A DNA stretch of 64,000 bases from Candidatus Eremiobacter antarcticus (GCA_003244105.1 QHBK01000019.1:1-64000), one strand, 5' to 3'. Shown: positions 35,628 to 43,580, counted from the stretch's first letter. The notes: generated by a model not told the origin, from the letters alone. A program made the numbers and translations.

Positions 35628-37025
35628 ATGAGCACTGCGACCTTAACGCCAACTTCTATCGAAACGCGCAACCCCTCAACCGGGGCTGTGATCTCAACGC
35701 ATCAAGTATCGTCGCAAGCCGACGTGAATAGCCGCTTGGACACGGCCGCACGGGCGTACACGGCTTGGAGCGCGCAAAGTTTCGCGCAACGAGCCGACGC
35801 CCTGAGACGTGTCGCAGCTTTTCTCCGGCGGGAGAAGACCAGGCTCGCGACCCTGATGACGACGGAGATGGGCAAGCCCATCGTCGAATCCGAAGCGGAA
35901 GTCGAGAAATGTGCTTGGTGCTGCGAATATTACGCCGACAACGCGCACAAGCATCTGGCGGATGAGGTGGTCGAGACGAACGCGACCAGAAGCTATGTCG
36001 CGTTCCGGCCCTTAGGCATCGTCTTGGGAATCATGCCCTGGAATTTTCCGCTCTTTCAAGTCATCAGATTCGCAGCTCCCACGCTTGCAGCGGGCAACGT
36101 GGCGGTCCTCAAGCACGCCGGCAACGTGACGGATTGCGGTCTGGAGCTCGAGCACACGTTTCGCGCGTGCGGGCTGCCCGAGGGGGTCTTCACCACGTTG
36201 GTCGTGCCCGGGCGAGCGATGGATTCGATCATCGCCGATGCTCGCATCGCCGCGGTCAGCTTCACTGGGAGCGAGGCCGCCGGCAGTTCGGTGGCTGCTG
36301 CGGCAGCGAAGGCGCTGAAGAAGAGCGTGCTGGAACTCGGCGGATCGGATGCCTATATCGTGCTCGCCGATGCCGATGTCGAACTGGCCGCACAGACGGC
36401 GGTGCGCGCACGGTTCCAAAACACAGGCCAAAGCTGCATCGCCGCCAAGCGCTTCATCGCGGAAGCCCCCGTGTATGATGCGTTCCTATCGTCGTTTGTG
36501 CGGCGCGCCGGCGAACTCGTCGTAGGAGATCCGTTGGATCGGCGCACGCAAGTGGGTCCGCTTGCGCGCGAGGACCTGCGCGACGACATTGAGCGGCAAG
36601 TACGCGCGTCGGTGGCGATGGGCGCCAAGGTCGCGCTCGGCGGCAAGCGGCTGGATCGCCCAGGGGCGTTTTATGCGCCGACCATTCTCGCGGACGTGAC
36701 GCCGGATATGCCCATGTTCAAAGAAGAGACCTTCGGCCCCGCGGCGGCCGTGGTGCGGGCGCGGGACGCCGATCACGCGGTCAACCTCGCGAATGCCTCG
36801 ACCTACGGCTTGGGCGGAAACCTGTGGACGCGCGACGTGGCCAAGGCGGAGAGCATCGCGGCGCGGTTGCAATCCGGCGCGGTATTCATCAACGGCATGA
36901 CCGCATCCGACCCACGACTGCCGTTCGGCGGCGTGAAGCACAGCGGTTATGGCCGCGAACTATCCCACTTCGGCATCCGCGAGTTCGTCAACGTGCAGAC
37001 CGTCTGGATCGGGCCGGCACAATAG
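35628..37025 (+). CDS. NAD(P)-dependent succinate-semialdehyde-type aldehyde dehydrogenase (Sad/YneI-like)
   Basis: A 465-residue ALDH. The N-anchor is GIVLGIMPWNFPLFQ, the NAD site is VSFTGSEAAGSSVAA, the catalytic Glu falls in VLELGGSDAYIV and the catalytic Cys in FQNTGQSCIAAKRF. The ending FGGVKHSGYGRELSHFGIREF matches the Sad/YneI group of short succinate-semialdehyde dehydrogenases. It is not IolA-like. It begins 18 bases after the propeller gene and so closes the long rightward unit. In this context it could oxidise 3-hydroxy-4-oxobutanoate, the hydroxylated analogue of succinate semialdehyde (inference). Confidence 0.88.
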   Translation: MSTATLTPTSIETRNPSTGAVISTHQVSSQADVNSRLDTAARAYTAWSAQSFAQRADALRRVAAFLRREKTRLATLMTTEMGKPIVESEAEVEKCAWCCEYYADNAHKHLADEVVETNATRSYVAFRPLGIVLGIMPWNFPLFQVIRFAAPTLAAGNVAVLKHAGNVTDCGLELEHTFRACGLPEGVFTTLVVPGRAMDSIIADARIAAVSFTGSEAAGSSVAAAAAKALKKSVLELGGSDAYIVLADADVELAAQTAVRARFQNTGQSCIAAKRFIAEAPVYDAFLSSFVRRAGELVVGDPLDRRTQVGPLAREDLRDDIERQVRASVAMGAKVALGGKRLDRPGAFYAPTILADVTPDMPMFKEETFGPAAAVVRARDADHAVNLANASTYGLGGNLWTRDVAKAESIAARLQSGAVFINGMTASDPRLPFGGVKHSGYGRELSHFGIREFVNVQTVWIGPAQ

Positions 37026-37044
37026 CTGACGCTCCAGAAGTTGC

Positions 37045-37281
37045 TCAAATTCTCGGTCCGATCTGCCGTTCGGCGAGTTTGCCGAGATTCTGGATCACCG
37101 CGATGGCGATTACCGTCACGATGAGGGCGTATATCAACTCGGCCCACACACCGCTCCGCGGCTTGAGAAACAACCCGATCAAGTCGGTGATGAATTTGTT
37201 CCACGCGAGCGCCGCTATGAGTCCCAATGCCACCGTGGCGAGCGAGGTCATTGTTCCAAGATAGGACGATTTTACTTCCAT
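37045..37281 (-). CDS. Small two-helix membrane protein, DUF5654-like
   Basis: A 78-residue protein with two membrane helices (MTSLATVALGLIAALAWNKFI and VWAELIYALIVTVIAIAVIQ) joined by a short loop, ending in a basic tail. The A-L-A-W-N-x-x-I segment is characteristic of the DUF5654 family. ATG 37281 is placed by a GGAG ribosome site six bases upstream; the same frame runs further up but is antisense to nothing recognisable. Function unknown. Confidence 0.7.
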   Translation of the reverse strand: MEVKSSYLGTMTSLATVALGLIAALAWNKFITDLIGLFLKPRSGVWAELIYALIVTVIAIAVIQNLGKLAERQIGPRI

Positions 37282-37318
37282 CTGATGCTCCAAATCTATG
37301 CGCGCTTCCTCGCCATGA

Positions 37319-38094
37319 TCACGATTGCTTGCGTGCCGCTCCGGATCTCCCCCTCGCCAAGCGGCTTTTGATTGCCTCGGCGACAGCATCGACAACACGT
37401 GCGAACTCTGAAGGTGCGCCTTGCACGATTTCGTGGGAGATCGGTGTGCCTTCGATGAGGCCTCGCGCCGCATCAAGCGCTGATCGCGCAACGCCTGGCA
37501 GTGAAACCTCGCGAACCTCGATGGCGTCAAAACCGGACTGTTCCAGCAAAGTGTTGATGAGTTGTTGGTCGTGGAAACCAAAAGGAACTCCGTAAAAAAC
37601 AGGCGGATCGTCGCGGAAGTACCTCGCGACGGTTGCAGCCGCCACTTGCGTCAGCTCGTTCTCCTCGAGGGAGTCCCAAACATTGCCGAGCAGCATTCCA
37701 CCTGGAACGAGAACGCGCAAACCTTCCTCGAAGGCGGCTTTCTTATCCGGGAAAAACATGAAGCCGAACTGGCAGACGATCGCGTCAAAAGAGTTATCCG
37801 CAAACGGAAGGCTTAAGGCGTCTGCTGTCATCCACTCCACGTTGGCATTTCCGCCGCGCGACCTCGATCATCGCCTCATTGAGATCGGTTGCGACAATTT
37901 TCACTGGGGAGGGCAAACGATCTCGAAGTTGCCGCGTGACGATCCCGGTCCCGCAGGCCAGCTCCAAAACGGTGCCACTCTCGAGCTTCGGAAGCCGCTG
38001 AATGAGATCGCGGCCATATGGTTCGAACAGAAGCGGTCCAAGGTAGCGGTCATAAATTTTCGGGGATCGTTCCGGCGAATTCTGCGTGCGACAA
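37319..38094 (-). pseudogene. SAM-dependent methyltransferase broken by two single-base frameshifts
   Basis: Three frames together give one UbiE-like methyltransferase. The start region (LSHAEFAGTIPEN, from TTG about 38094) shifts at about 38058 into a frame encoding YDRYLGPLLFEPYGRDL and motif I LELACGTGIVTRQL. That shifts again at about 37846 into NVEWMTADALSLPFADNSFDAIVCQ and runs to the stop at 37319. Each shift equals one extra base, the first in a TTT run. Restoring both gives a normal family protein of about 258 residues. Either the gene is dead or the assembly has indels here. Confidence 0.75.
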
Positions 38095-38111
38095 CTGGCG
38101 CTTCCGTATCG

Positions 38112-38960
38112 TCAGTGGGTCAGCGTCCAGGTCGTGCCGTCATCGTACTTCACCGCGCTGACGTGGATGCTCACGTACACTGCGCGGAAAATGGAGAGAA
38201 CGCCAAGCGAGGACGTCGTCGTCCAGCAGTTGTCCAGCATCGACTTATTGCCGAGACCCCCTCGCAGATCGCTATAATTCGACGATCCGCTTGGACCCGC
38301 GATCACGGCGTTGGTTGAAAAGGACCCCGTGCGCACGTTTGTTCCGGTGCTGAGCACGTTCGTGTCGGCGTCCAACAGCGCGTAGGTGAACGTCGCGGAC
38401 GTCGCGGTCTTAGTGCCGGTGTTCTTGAATGCCAGACAGTGCGTTTCGCCGGTGCCATCGTTCTTTGCCATGCCGAAGCCTCGCACGATCGTGATGCCGC
38501 TTGCTACCGAGTTGTCCGCGGTCAGGACGAAGTTCAGTTCGCGGCTGTCCTGCGTGCCTTTGCCCCCGTTCGAGGCGCTTTGACAATTGCCGCTATCGAT
38601 GGGGAACAAGCAGGGGCCTATATCCGAATCGGTGGCGCCGCGAACGTACAGCTGACCGCGGCCGCCGCCATTTATCCAAGTGACGATAGCATCACGATCC
38701 CGCCGCTCCAAGGCGGCGATCTGCGCTTCAACTTTGTCTTGCGGAAAGAAAATCGGAGTCGGCGGCTGTAAGTTGCCGCTCGATGCCCAGTTGCGTAAAG
38801 CCAAAATAGAGCCGCCATCGAGGGATTGAACGGCGTTGAGCGCTTGGCGCAAGGCATAACTGGCGGATCGGTCAGCCCGCACGCTGCTTCCAAGTGCGAT
38901 CAAACAGAGCACGATCGAGGTTATAATAGTGAAGCGGTGTCTCACCGGACGGCCTCGCAT
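38112..38960 (-). CDS. Secreted protein of unknown function
   Basis: A 282-residue protein with a basic N-terminus and signal peptide (HRFTIITSIVLCLIALGSSVRA), then an Ala/Ser-rich helical part (ALRQALNAVQSLDGGSILALRNW) and a Gly/Thr/Ser/Asn-rich strand region with four Cys (GPCLF, GNCQS, THCLAF, DNCWTT) that could form two disulfides. I recognise no family. The ATG at 38960 is preferred to an in-frame TTG six bases upstream. It reads away from the tRNA-Phe region and towards the broken methyltransferase. Confidence 0.65.
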   Translation of the reverse strand: MRGRPVRHRFTIITSIVLCLIALGSSVRADRSASYALRQALNAVQSLDGGSILALRNWASSGNLQPPTPIFFPQDKVEAQIAALERRDRDAIVTWINGGGRGQLYVRGATDSDIGPCLFPIDSGNCQSASNGGKGTQDSRELNFVLTADNSVASGITIVRGFGMAKNDGTGETHCLAFKNTGTKTATSATFTYALLDADTNVLSTGTNVRTGSFSTNAVIAGPSGSSNYSDLRGGLGNKSMLDNCWTTTSSLGVLSIFRAVYVSIHVSAVKYDDGTTWTLTH

Positions 38961-39177
38961 GCGCAAAAGTGGATTTGACAGTGCTATAGGCCGCCACGGC
39001 CCGCAACACCTGTGTCGCTTGGAGAACGCCGCTGATGTTTAGCGAGTCAGATGCCGGCGCATAACCGAATCATATCGCGCAGTTCGCGCTCGGGGAACCG
39101 TGGCTGATGCGTGGCCACCAGCCCGATCGCGCCCGTTAGCCTGGTTAGCTGCACACGGCGTACGCACGGTGGTGTGC

Positions 39178-39390
39178 CTAACCAAGCGCAACGTCGATCG
39201 GAAAGTTCGCAAAGCAGCGCCAACTCTTGACTCCATCCATGTGCCGGTCTGACAGGCGGCCTTTTTGGCTGACTTCCTTCGCCGCTAGGGCGACGGCATC
39301 GTTGGGGCGCCCAAGCTCTAACCGCTTGATTTCCGGCCCGCTAGGTTCAAGGAGGAACATGAGAAGATACATACCGTAAGGGTTTTCCAC
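39178..39390 (-). CDS. Possible small hypothetical protein upstream of tRNA-Phe
   Basis: A 70-codon frame (GTG 39390, or ATG 39372 giving MYLLMFLLEPSGPEIK) with a sensible amphipathic composition (RLELGRPNDAVALAAKEV). I recognise no family and the start signal is weak. It is divergent from tRNA-Phe by four bases, which leaves little room for a promoter. The rest of the gap (38961-39177) shows nothing. Confidence 0.35.
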   Translation of the reverse strand: MENPYGMYLLMFLLEPSGPEIKRLELGRPNDAVALAAKEVSQKGRLSDRHMDGVKSWRCFANFPIDVALG

Positions 39391-39394
39391 TCGC

Positions 39395-39470
39395 GCCGAG
39401 ATAGCTCAGTCGGTAGAGCACAGGTCTGAAAAACCTGGTGTCGTCGGTTCGATTCCGACTCTCGGCACCA
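39395..39470 (+). tRNA. tRNA-Phe (GAA)
   Basis: A 76-base cloverleaf: acceptor GCCGAGA pairs with TCTCGGC, D-arm AGCTCAGTCGGTAGAGC, anticodon loop CTGAAAA with GAA, T-loop GGTTCGATTCC, discriminator A and an encoded CCA. A terminator hairpin follows. Confidence 0.97.
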
Positions 39471-39474
39471 ATCC

Positions 39475-39501
39475 GAGGCCCCGATCTACGATTGGGGCCT
39501 C
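39475..39501 (+). terminator. Hairpin after tRNA-Phe
   Basis: GAGGCCCC (39475-39482) pairs perfectly with GGGGCCTC (39494-39501). The T-run is absent, so termination strength is uncertain. Confidence 0.55.
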
Positions 39502-39543
39502 CCGCGTCGAGGAGCTTTCTTGCACGATCAAGAGGCAAGCCGC

Positions 39544-40017
39544 ATGGTCGAGATCACCGTTGAAGCGCTGATGACCGCTACAGATGAAGTACGGGCGCTG
39601 ATCGAGGAACTCGATAGCACGCTGGCGCGGGAGTATCGCGCGGAGCAACGGCACGGATTATCATTGGATGAGGTACTTCAACCGCATGTGCGGTTCTTTG
39701 TCGCACGCCTGGATGGTGTCGCTGTGGGCTGCGGGGGCGTCGCGTTGTTCGACACATTTGGGGAGCTCAAGCGCATGTATGTTCGCGAGGCGGCGCGCGG
39801 CCGTGGAATCGCACGGGCGTTGCTGACGCGCATCGAACTCGAGACAAAAAATAGCGGGCTCGACATGCTGTATTTGGAAACGGGCGATCGGCAACTGGAC
39901 GCGCTGCGGCTGTACGAGCGTGCCGGATTTCAAAAGTGCGTTGCGTTTGGCCAGTATGCCTCGATGACGCCTCACGCGATCGCGACCAGTGTGTTCTTGA
40001 AAAAGCGGCTCACCTAG
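39544..40017 (+). CDS. GNAT-family N-acetyltransferase
   Basis: A 157-residue acetyltransferase. Motif A, which binds acetyl-CoA, is ELKRMYVREAARGRGIARALL. LYLETGDRQLDALRLYERAGF is the family's conserved C-terminal half, with the Tyr that acts as general acid. ATG 39544 (MVEITVEAL) matches the usual start; an upstream TTG would add eight residues. The substrate cannot be inferred. Confidence 0.87.
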   Translation: MVEITVEALMTATDEVRALIEELDSTLAREYRAEQRHGLSLDEVLQPHVRFFVARLDGVAVGCGGVALFDTFGELKRMYVREAARGRGIARALLTRIELETKNSGLDMLYLETGDRQLDALRLYERAGFQKCVAFGQYASMTPHAIATSVFLKKRLT

Positions 40018-40039
40018 GAATGCCTCTCGTTAACGGCGT

Positions 40040-40081
40040 TGCTGGGCCCTGCGCCGCGATATCAGCGGTGCTGGGCCCTGC
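40040..40081 (+). repeat. Two direct copies of TGCTGGGCCCTGC
   Basis: The 13-base unit occurs at 40040-40052 and 40069-40081, 29 bases apart start to start, each centred on the palindrome GGGCCC. They lie just before the hydroxyacid dehydrogenase gene (ATG 40100), so they could be paired regulator sites or a short local duplication. Confidence 0.6.
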
Positions 40082-40099
40082 AGTGGATAAAGGAAACAT

Positions 40100-40975
40100 A
40101 TGTCGGCAATAGCTTTTCTCGGACTGGGTTTGATGGGTTCGCAGATGGCCAGCCGGTTGAGATCGGCCGGCCACGACGTGCGCGTCTGGAATCGGACGGA
40201 TCGCAAGGCCAAAGAATGGGCGCGTGAAGGTGGCACGGCGTGCGGTTCTCCGAAAGAGGCAGCCACTGGAACTCTTGAAGCGCACCTCATGGTCAAGGAT
40301 GACGAGGCCGTCGACAGCGTCTTGTTCTCAGCGGATGGCGCCCTCGCCGGCTTGGGAGCAGGCGGTCTCGTGGTTGATCACAGCACCGTATCGTACGACG
40401 GCGCGAAGGCACGCTCCGAACGGCTGCTTCGTTCCGACTGGCGTTTCTTGCAAGCACCGCTGCTGGCATCTCCTACGGCCGTTCGGCAAGGCGACGGCTT
40501 GATGCTGGCCGCCGGCGACAGAGGCGCATATGATGAAGCACAATCCACCCTGCAGCAGATCATCAAAAAGCAGTGGTGGGTTGGCGAGAATGCGGAGCAA
40601 GCAGCGGCGTTCAAGCTGATGGCCAACTCGGTCCTCGTCTCCATCGTCGAGGCGCTGGCTGAGTTCTTCGCCATTGGAAAAGCGTGCGACATCGCGCCTG
40701 ACCACGCGCTTACGCTGTTCGACTTCTTTGATCCCGCCGCGACCATCAAGCTTCGTGGTCCGCGGATGGCTAAATCGGACTATACCGCGGCTTTCACCCT
40801 AGCGATGGCGCGCAAGGATATCGGCCTGGTGTTGCGCGCCTCGACGGATGCCGATAGCATGGCGGCGCTCACGGCAATCCAGGAAAAAATGGATCGTTTG
40901 ATCAAACGCGGGCACGGCCACTTGGATCTGAGCGCTTTGTCCGTGGAAACCTTACCGCCCGGTCAAAGGTCTTGA
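40100..40975 (+). CDS. Beta-hydroxyacid dehydrogenase-family NAD(P) oxidoreductase
   Basis: A 291-residue 3-hydroxyisobutyrate dehydrogenase/GLYR1-type enzyme. The dinucleotide motif is IAFLGLGLMGSQMASRL, the substrate loop corresponds to VVDHSTVSYDGA, and the catalytic Lys lies in AAAFKLMANSVL, followed by the helical domain (HALTLFDFFDPAATI). The family reduces or oxidises small beta-hydroxyacids such as tartronate semialdehyde or succinic semialdehyde. The specific substrate is unknown. It stands alone, before tRNA-Gly. Confidence 0.87.
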   Translation: MSAIAFLGLGLMGSQMASRLRSAGHDVRVWNRTDRKAKEWAREGGTACGSPKEAATGTLEAHLMVKDDEAVDSVLFSADGALAGLGAGGLVVDHSTVSYDGAKARSERLLRSDWRFLQAPLLASPTAVRQGDGLMLAAGDRGAYDEAQSTLQQIIKKQWWVGENAEQAAAFKLMANSVLVSIVEALAEFFAIGKACDIAPDHALTLFDFFDPAATIKLRGPRMAKSDYTAAFTLAMARKDIGLVLRASTDADSMAALTAIQEKMDRLIKRGHGHLDLSALSVETLPPGQRS

Positions 40976-41021
40976 CGCTACGCGAAGGATGGCGGTAGAC
41001 ACCGCAGAAGGCGCACGCGGT

Positions 41022-41094
41022 GCGGGAGTAGCTCAGTTGGTAGAGCATCAGCTTCCCAAGCTGAGGGTCGCGAGTTCGAACCTCGTCTCCCGCT
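41022..41094 (+). tRNA. tRNA-Gly (CCC)
   Basis: Acceptor GCGGGAG pairs with CTCCCGC. The D-arm is AGCTCAGTTGGTAGAGC. The anticodon loop TTCCCAA gives CCC, and the T-arm is CGAGTTCGAACCTCG. The discriminator is T, and the next bases are TCCA, so CCA is not encoded in the correct register. Confidence 0.96.
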
Positions 41095-41138
41095 TCCAGC
41101 CTAAATTCAACGCCCCATCCGCTCCACTGCGTGACTGC

Positions 41139-41348
41139 TCAGCGAGCTGCTCTATCTCGTGCTCGGTCATCGCAGTCTGGCTTCTTTGCCTGCTCACGCT
41201 CAATGAACTCCACACTCCACCTTCGTAGCTGTTCGTCCGACCCCCCTAAACTCATGACTTGTTTGATTTGCGCTTCAAGATACGGCAGCGGCCACCCGGA
41301 CGCTTCAGGATCAGCTTGCACCATTGTTTTTATTTCAGCCTCTGTCAT
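41139..41348 (-). CDS. Small protein of unknown function, repeat of the neighbouring gene's N-terminus
   Basis: A 69-residue, mostly helical, charged protein (MTEAEIKTMVQADPEASG..., ending basic). Residues 1-45 align with the N-terminus of the upstream reading frame (TEEQIK / TEAEIK; LESQIGFVVSMGGS / LEAQIKQVMSLGGS). It overlaps the upstream stop by four bases (ATGA), so the genes form a tightly coupled unit. Base composition is less GC-rich than the surroundings. I recognise no family; the arrangement looks like phage or a small mobile element. Confidence 0.55.
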   Translation of the reverse strand: MTEAEIKTMVQADPEASGWPLPYLEAQIKQVMSLGGSDEQLRRWSVEFIEREQAKKPDCDDRARDRAAR

Positions 41349-41921
41349 GGGTCCGCCATCCTCCTTGCCTTCTCCCTCGCCGCGTCAGTGTCGTCGGTGT
41401 ACCCAAGACTCACCTTGGGCGCAAACGACTCGAACCGATCACGAATGGTCGAACGGTCCTGCTCAGCAGCGACCTCCTTGATGATCTGCTGTGCAGCTTC
41501 GCGGAAGTCTCGATCGTCTGCGCCTAGGCCAACGATGCAATCGATCCGATCCTTTGCATAGTCAGCTACGCACTCAGCCGACAGCCCTGTAGCGTTAGCA
41601 GCGGCCGCTGCGAGTGCATCGATCTCTTTGTCGCGTCTCTTGTACTCATCGCTCTGTCTCGGGAGCGCAGCCACTCTCTGGTCAAGCGGCTGACTTTTGT
41701 CTGTTATTAGGTGGCGCTCGCGTCGTGGTTTCTTAGCATTCTCGATGATCTCTTTTGAGGTGTTGCGCACCCATTCTTTACTTCCGCCCATGCTAACGAC
41801 GAACCCGATTTGACTCTCCAGGTATGTTGCCCAGAGTCCCGGTCGCTTCAGAGACTTCCGCTGCGACAGCCTTTATCTGCTCCTCAGTAGGGTCCCAATA
41901 TTTCTCGTCTTCACTCATCAT
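41345..41921 (-). CDS. Helical protein of unknown function, needs one +1 frameshift
   Basis: ATG 41921 (overlapping the upstream stop) encodes MMSEDEKYWDPTEEQIKAV and EVSEATG. Skipping one base at about 41837 then continues into LWATYLESQIGFVVSMGGSKEW and a long charged helical region (about 191 residues in all). The join is supported because the 69-residue neighbour has the same two segments in one uninterrupted frame. Without the shift, the second frame could start only at ATG 41791. It may be a programmed frameshift, a mutation or a sequence error. No family recognised. Confidence 0.5.
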
Positions 41922-42121
41922 TCGACGCTTTTGTTATCCCGCTCGATCTGATCTATCAGCTTATCGAGGAACTCATCTAGCTCAGCGTCTATCAAGTCGA
42001 CCAGCGTACTGCCCTTTGTATAGTAAATATGCCCGGGTTTAGAGAACGTGGGCCCGTGCTTGCAGTCCTCCGGCCGGTTGACCATACGGATATCGCGGCT
42101 TTCGTCGCCTGATCTAGCCAT
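41918..42121 (-). CDS. Small acidic protein of unknown function
   Basis: A 67-residue protein (MARSGDESRDIRMVNRPED, ending LDKLIDQIERDNKSVE), basic at the start and acidic at the end. ATG 42121 follows GGAGG with ideal spacing. It is the first of three coupled leftward genes downstream of tRNA-Gly. A leftward terminator lies 57-93 bases upstream of it. No family recognised. Confidence 0.55.
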   Translation of the reverse strand: MARSGDESRDIRMVNRPEDCKHGPTFSKPGHIYYTKGSTLVDLIDAELDEFLDKLIDQIERDNKSVE

Positions 42122-42177
42122 GCCGTAGCCTCCGGATCGGTATTTAGGCGTGGAGGTAGCGCCCTATGGGTTCCGAC

Positions 42178-42214
42178 AAAACTAAAAAGCCGGGCACGGT
42201 GGCCCGACTCCAAT
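42178..42214 (-). terminator. Leftward hairpin with T-run upstream of the small-gene unit
   Basis: Read leftward, AGTCGGGCC and GCCCGGCT pair with one mismatch around ACCGT and run into TTTTTAGTTTT. It would insulate the small-gene unit from transcription further right, or act as a leader attenuator. The rest of 42122-42606 shows no gene. Confidence 0.6.
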
Positions 42215-42606
42215 ATAGTTTTGTTCTATTTTTGGAACTCTCCGAGCGATTTCTCGCTCTGGCCGTTACCACTCCGCCGCCGAGTGTAGCACATGCGCAA
42301 ACGGCTGTCAATGTGCCGAAATAACAATATTTGGCGCGCCTAAGAAAGTTTGCTTGAAGATACCGTCGCAAAACGAAGTCCCGACAAACATCGCCATACC
42401 GCTAAAGAGAAGCGCCAAGCCAAGCATATCGCGGAATCGAAAGAAGCTCACGGCAAATCCTAAGCCGAGGCGAAGCGTATCGGTTACAGCGCTATAAAAA
42501 GCGGCTCAGGTCACCTGCGAGCTGCGCCCATCCATGCCGCCACGTTGTGGTCAAGCTCCGAAATATTGGCCGAGCGTACGCCAGACCGCAGTCACGCCTT
42601 ATTCCT

Positions 42607-43023
42607 TCAGTGGCTGAGAACATCGAGCATCGCCGGAGAAACATCCGTGTGATGGTGAACAATTTTCCATACGCCGGCTTCTCGTCTATAGACGTTCGTG
42701 ACTCGATGGTCGATGGAAACGGTCCGCCCGGCAAGCTTGAACTCCCCACGCTCGATGCCCACTTCGTATGCCAAGTCCGTATCGACCTGGATGTGTTGAT
42801 CTCTTAGCTCGACCTTTCCGTCTGAAGCAAGCTGGGCAAATTTCTCAAACGATTCCCTGACTGCATCCCAGCCGACTTCCCTGCCGCCGACAGGGTGCAT
42901 GGTCGTGACGACTGCGCTGTGCGACCAGATATCCATGAGTGGACCGCTATCCCCATTTGTCATGCGATTCAAGCCTGCGTAGAATCGTTGTGAGGCTTCG
43001 CGGATCTCTTCTTCTGATGACAT
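42607..43023 (-). CDS. SnoaL/NTF2-like family protein (DUF4440 type)
   Basis: A 138-residue NTF2-like fold. A first helix (EEIREASQRFYAGLNRM) is followed by LMDIWSHSAVVTTMHPVGG, DQHIQVDTDLAYEVGIERG and the final strands VTNVYRREAGVWKIVHHHTDVSP, which is the classic ending of ketosteroid-isomerase-like SnoaL proteins. Function ranges from enzymes to ligand binding and is not predictable. It may share a transcript with the next leftward gene upstream of it (43057-43341). Confidence 0.85.
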   Translation of the reverse strand: MSSEEEIREASQRFYAGLNRMTNGDSGPLMDIWSHSAVVTTMHPVGGREVGWDAVRESFEKFAQLASDGKVELRDQHIQVDTDLAYEVGIERGEFKLAGRTVSIDHRVTNVYRREAGVWKIVHHHTDVSPAMLDVLSH

Positions 43024-43056
43024 GAAAAATTGCTTTTCTCAAGCCGCGGGTACGAA

Positions 43057-43341
43057 TTACGGACGCAGGTTGTGGGTCTCGAAGGCCGTCTCCTGTGGTG
43101 GTGCGGTGAACCCGCCGCTGATACCCTGTTGCATTCGAGGCAGCAGAATGCCGTCGCGGAACTCCTCCCAACTCTGCTTGGACGCATGGACTGCGATGAT
43201 AGTCCAGCCACCAGCGGAGGGACCAGCCGCATGAAAAATCTGGCCTTTTGGAAGGCCATCTTTTGGGTGCACCGCCCCGATTGATGCCTCGTACTGCTCC
43301 TTGGTACCGCCCGGAAAGTGATGCACGATCCCGTAAGCCAT
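43057..43341 (-). CDS. Small ABM-like (dimeric alpha-beta barrel) hypothetical protein
   Basis: A 94-residue protein beginning MAYGIVHHFPGGTKEQYEAS, with HAAGPSAGGWTIIAVHASKQSWEEF. This pattern (short strand, helix, GGW strand, S-x-x-x-W-x-x-F helix) is typical of small ferredoxin-like ABM or EthD-type proteins. ATG 43341 is preferred because AAAGGAGG precedes it at ideal spacing. It lies 33 bases upstream of the SnoaL-like gene on the same strand. No catalytic residues can be assigned. 43372-43580 holds no gene. Confidence 0.72.
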   Translation of the reverse strand: MAYGIVHHFPGGTKEQYEASIGAVHPKDGLPKGQIFHAAGPSAGGWTIIAVHASKQSWEEFRDGILLPRMQQGISGGFTAPPQETAFETHNLRP

Positions 43342-43580
43342 CGCGGCCTCCTTTGCGTTATGAAACTGCACCTCTGACCTGACCCCATCCCTGAAGGACT
43401 AGAGCTAGGGAATTCTCAGAACTATTTGAGTTGAATGGCTGTTGAGCGAATGCCTCCGGCGTTCGATGATCGAGACTCCGCCAGGTCCCAGCGCGATGTT
43501 AGATCCGGCACTAGTGCTCGATGATTTGGCGAGCATGATTCACGACGCCGAACAGCTCGAAAAACACCGGCGCTAGGAGA

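Noticed and set aside
39406-39654. Leftward frame across tRNA-Phe encoding a G-I-E-P-T-T-like stretch
   Set aside because: This is the well-known spurious translation of the tRNA complement.
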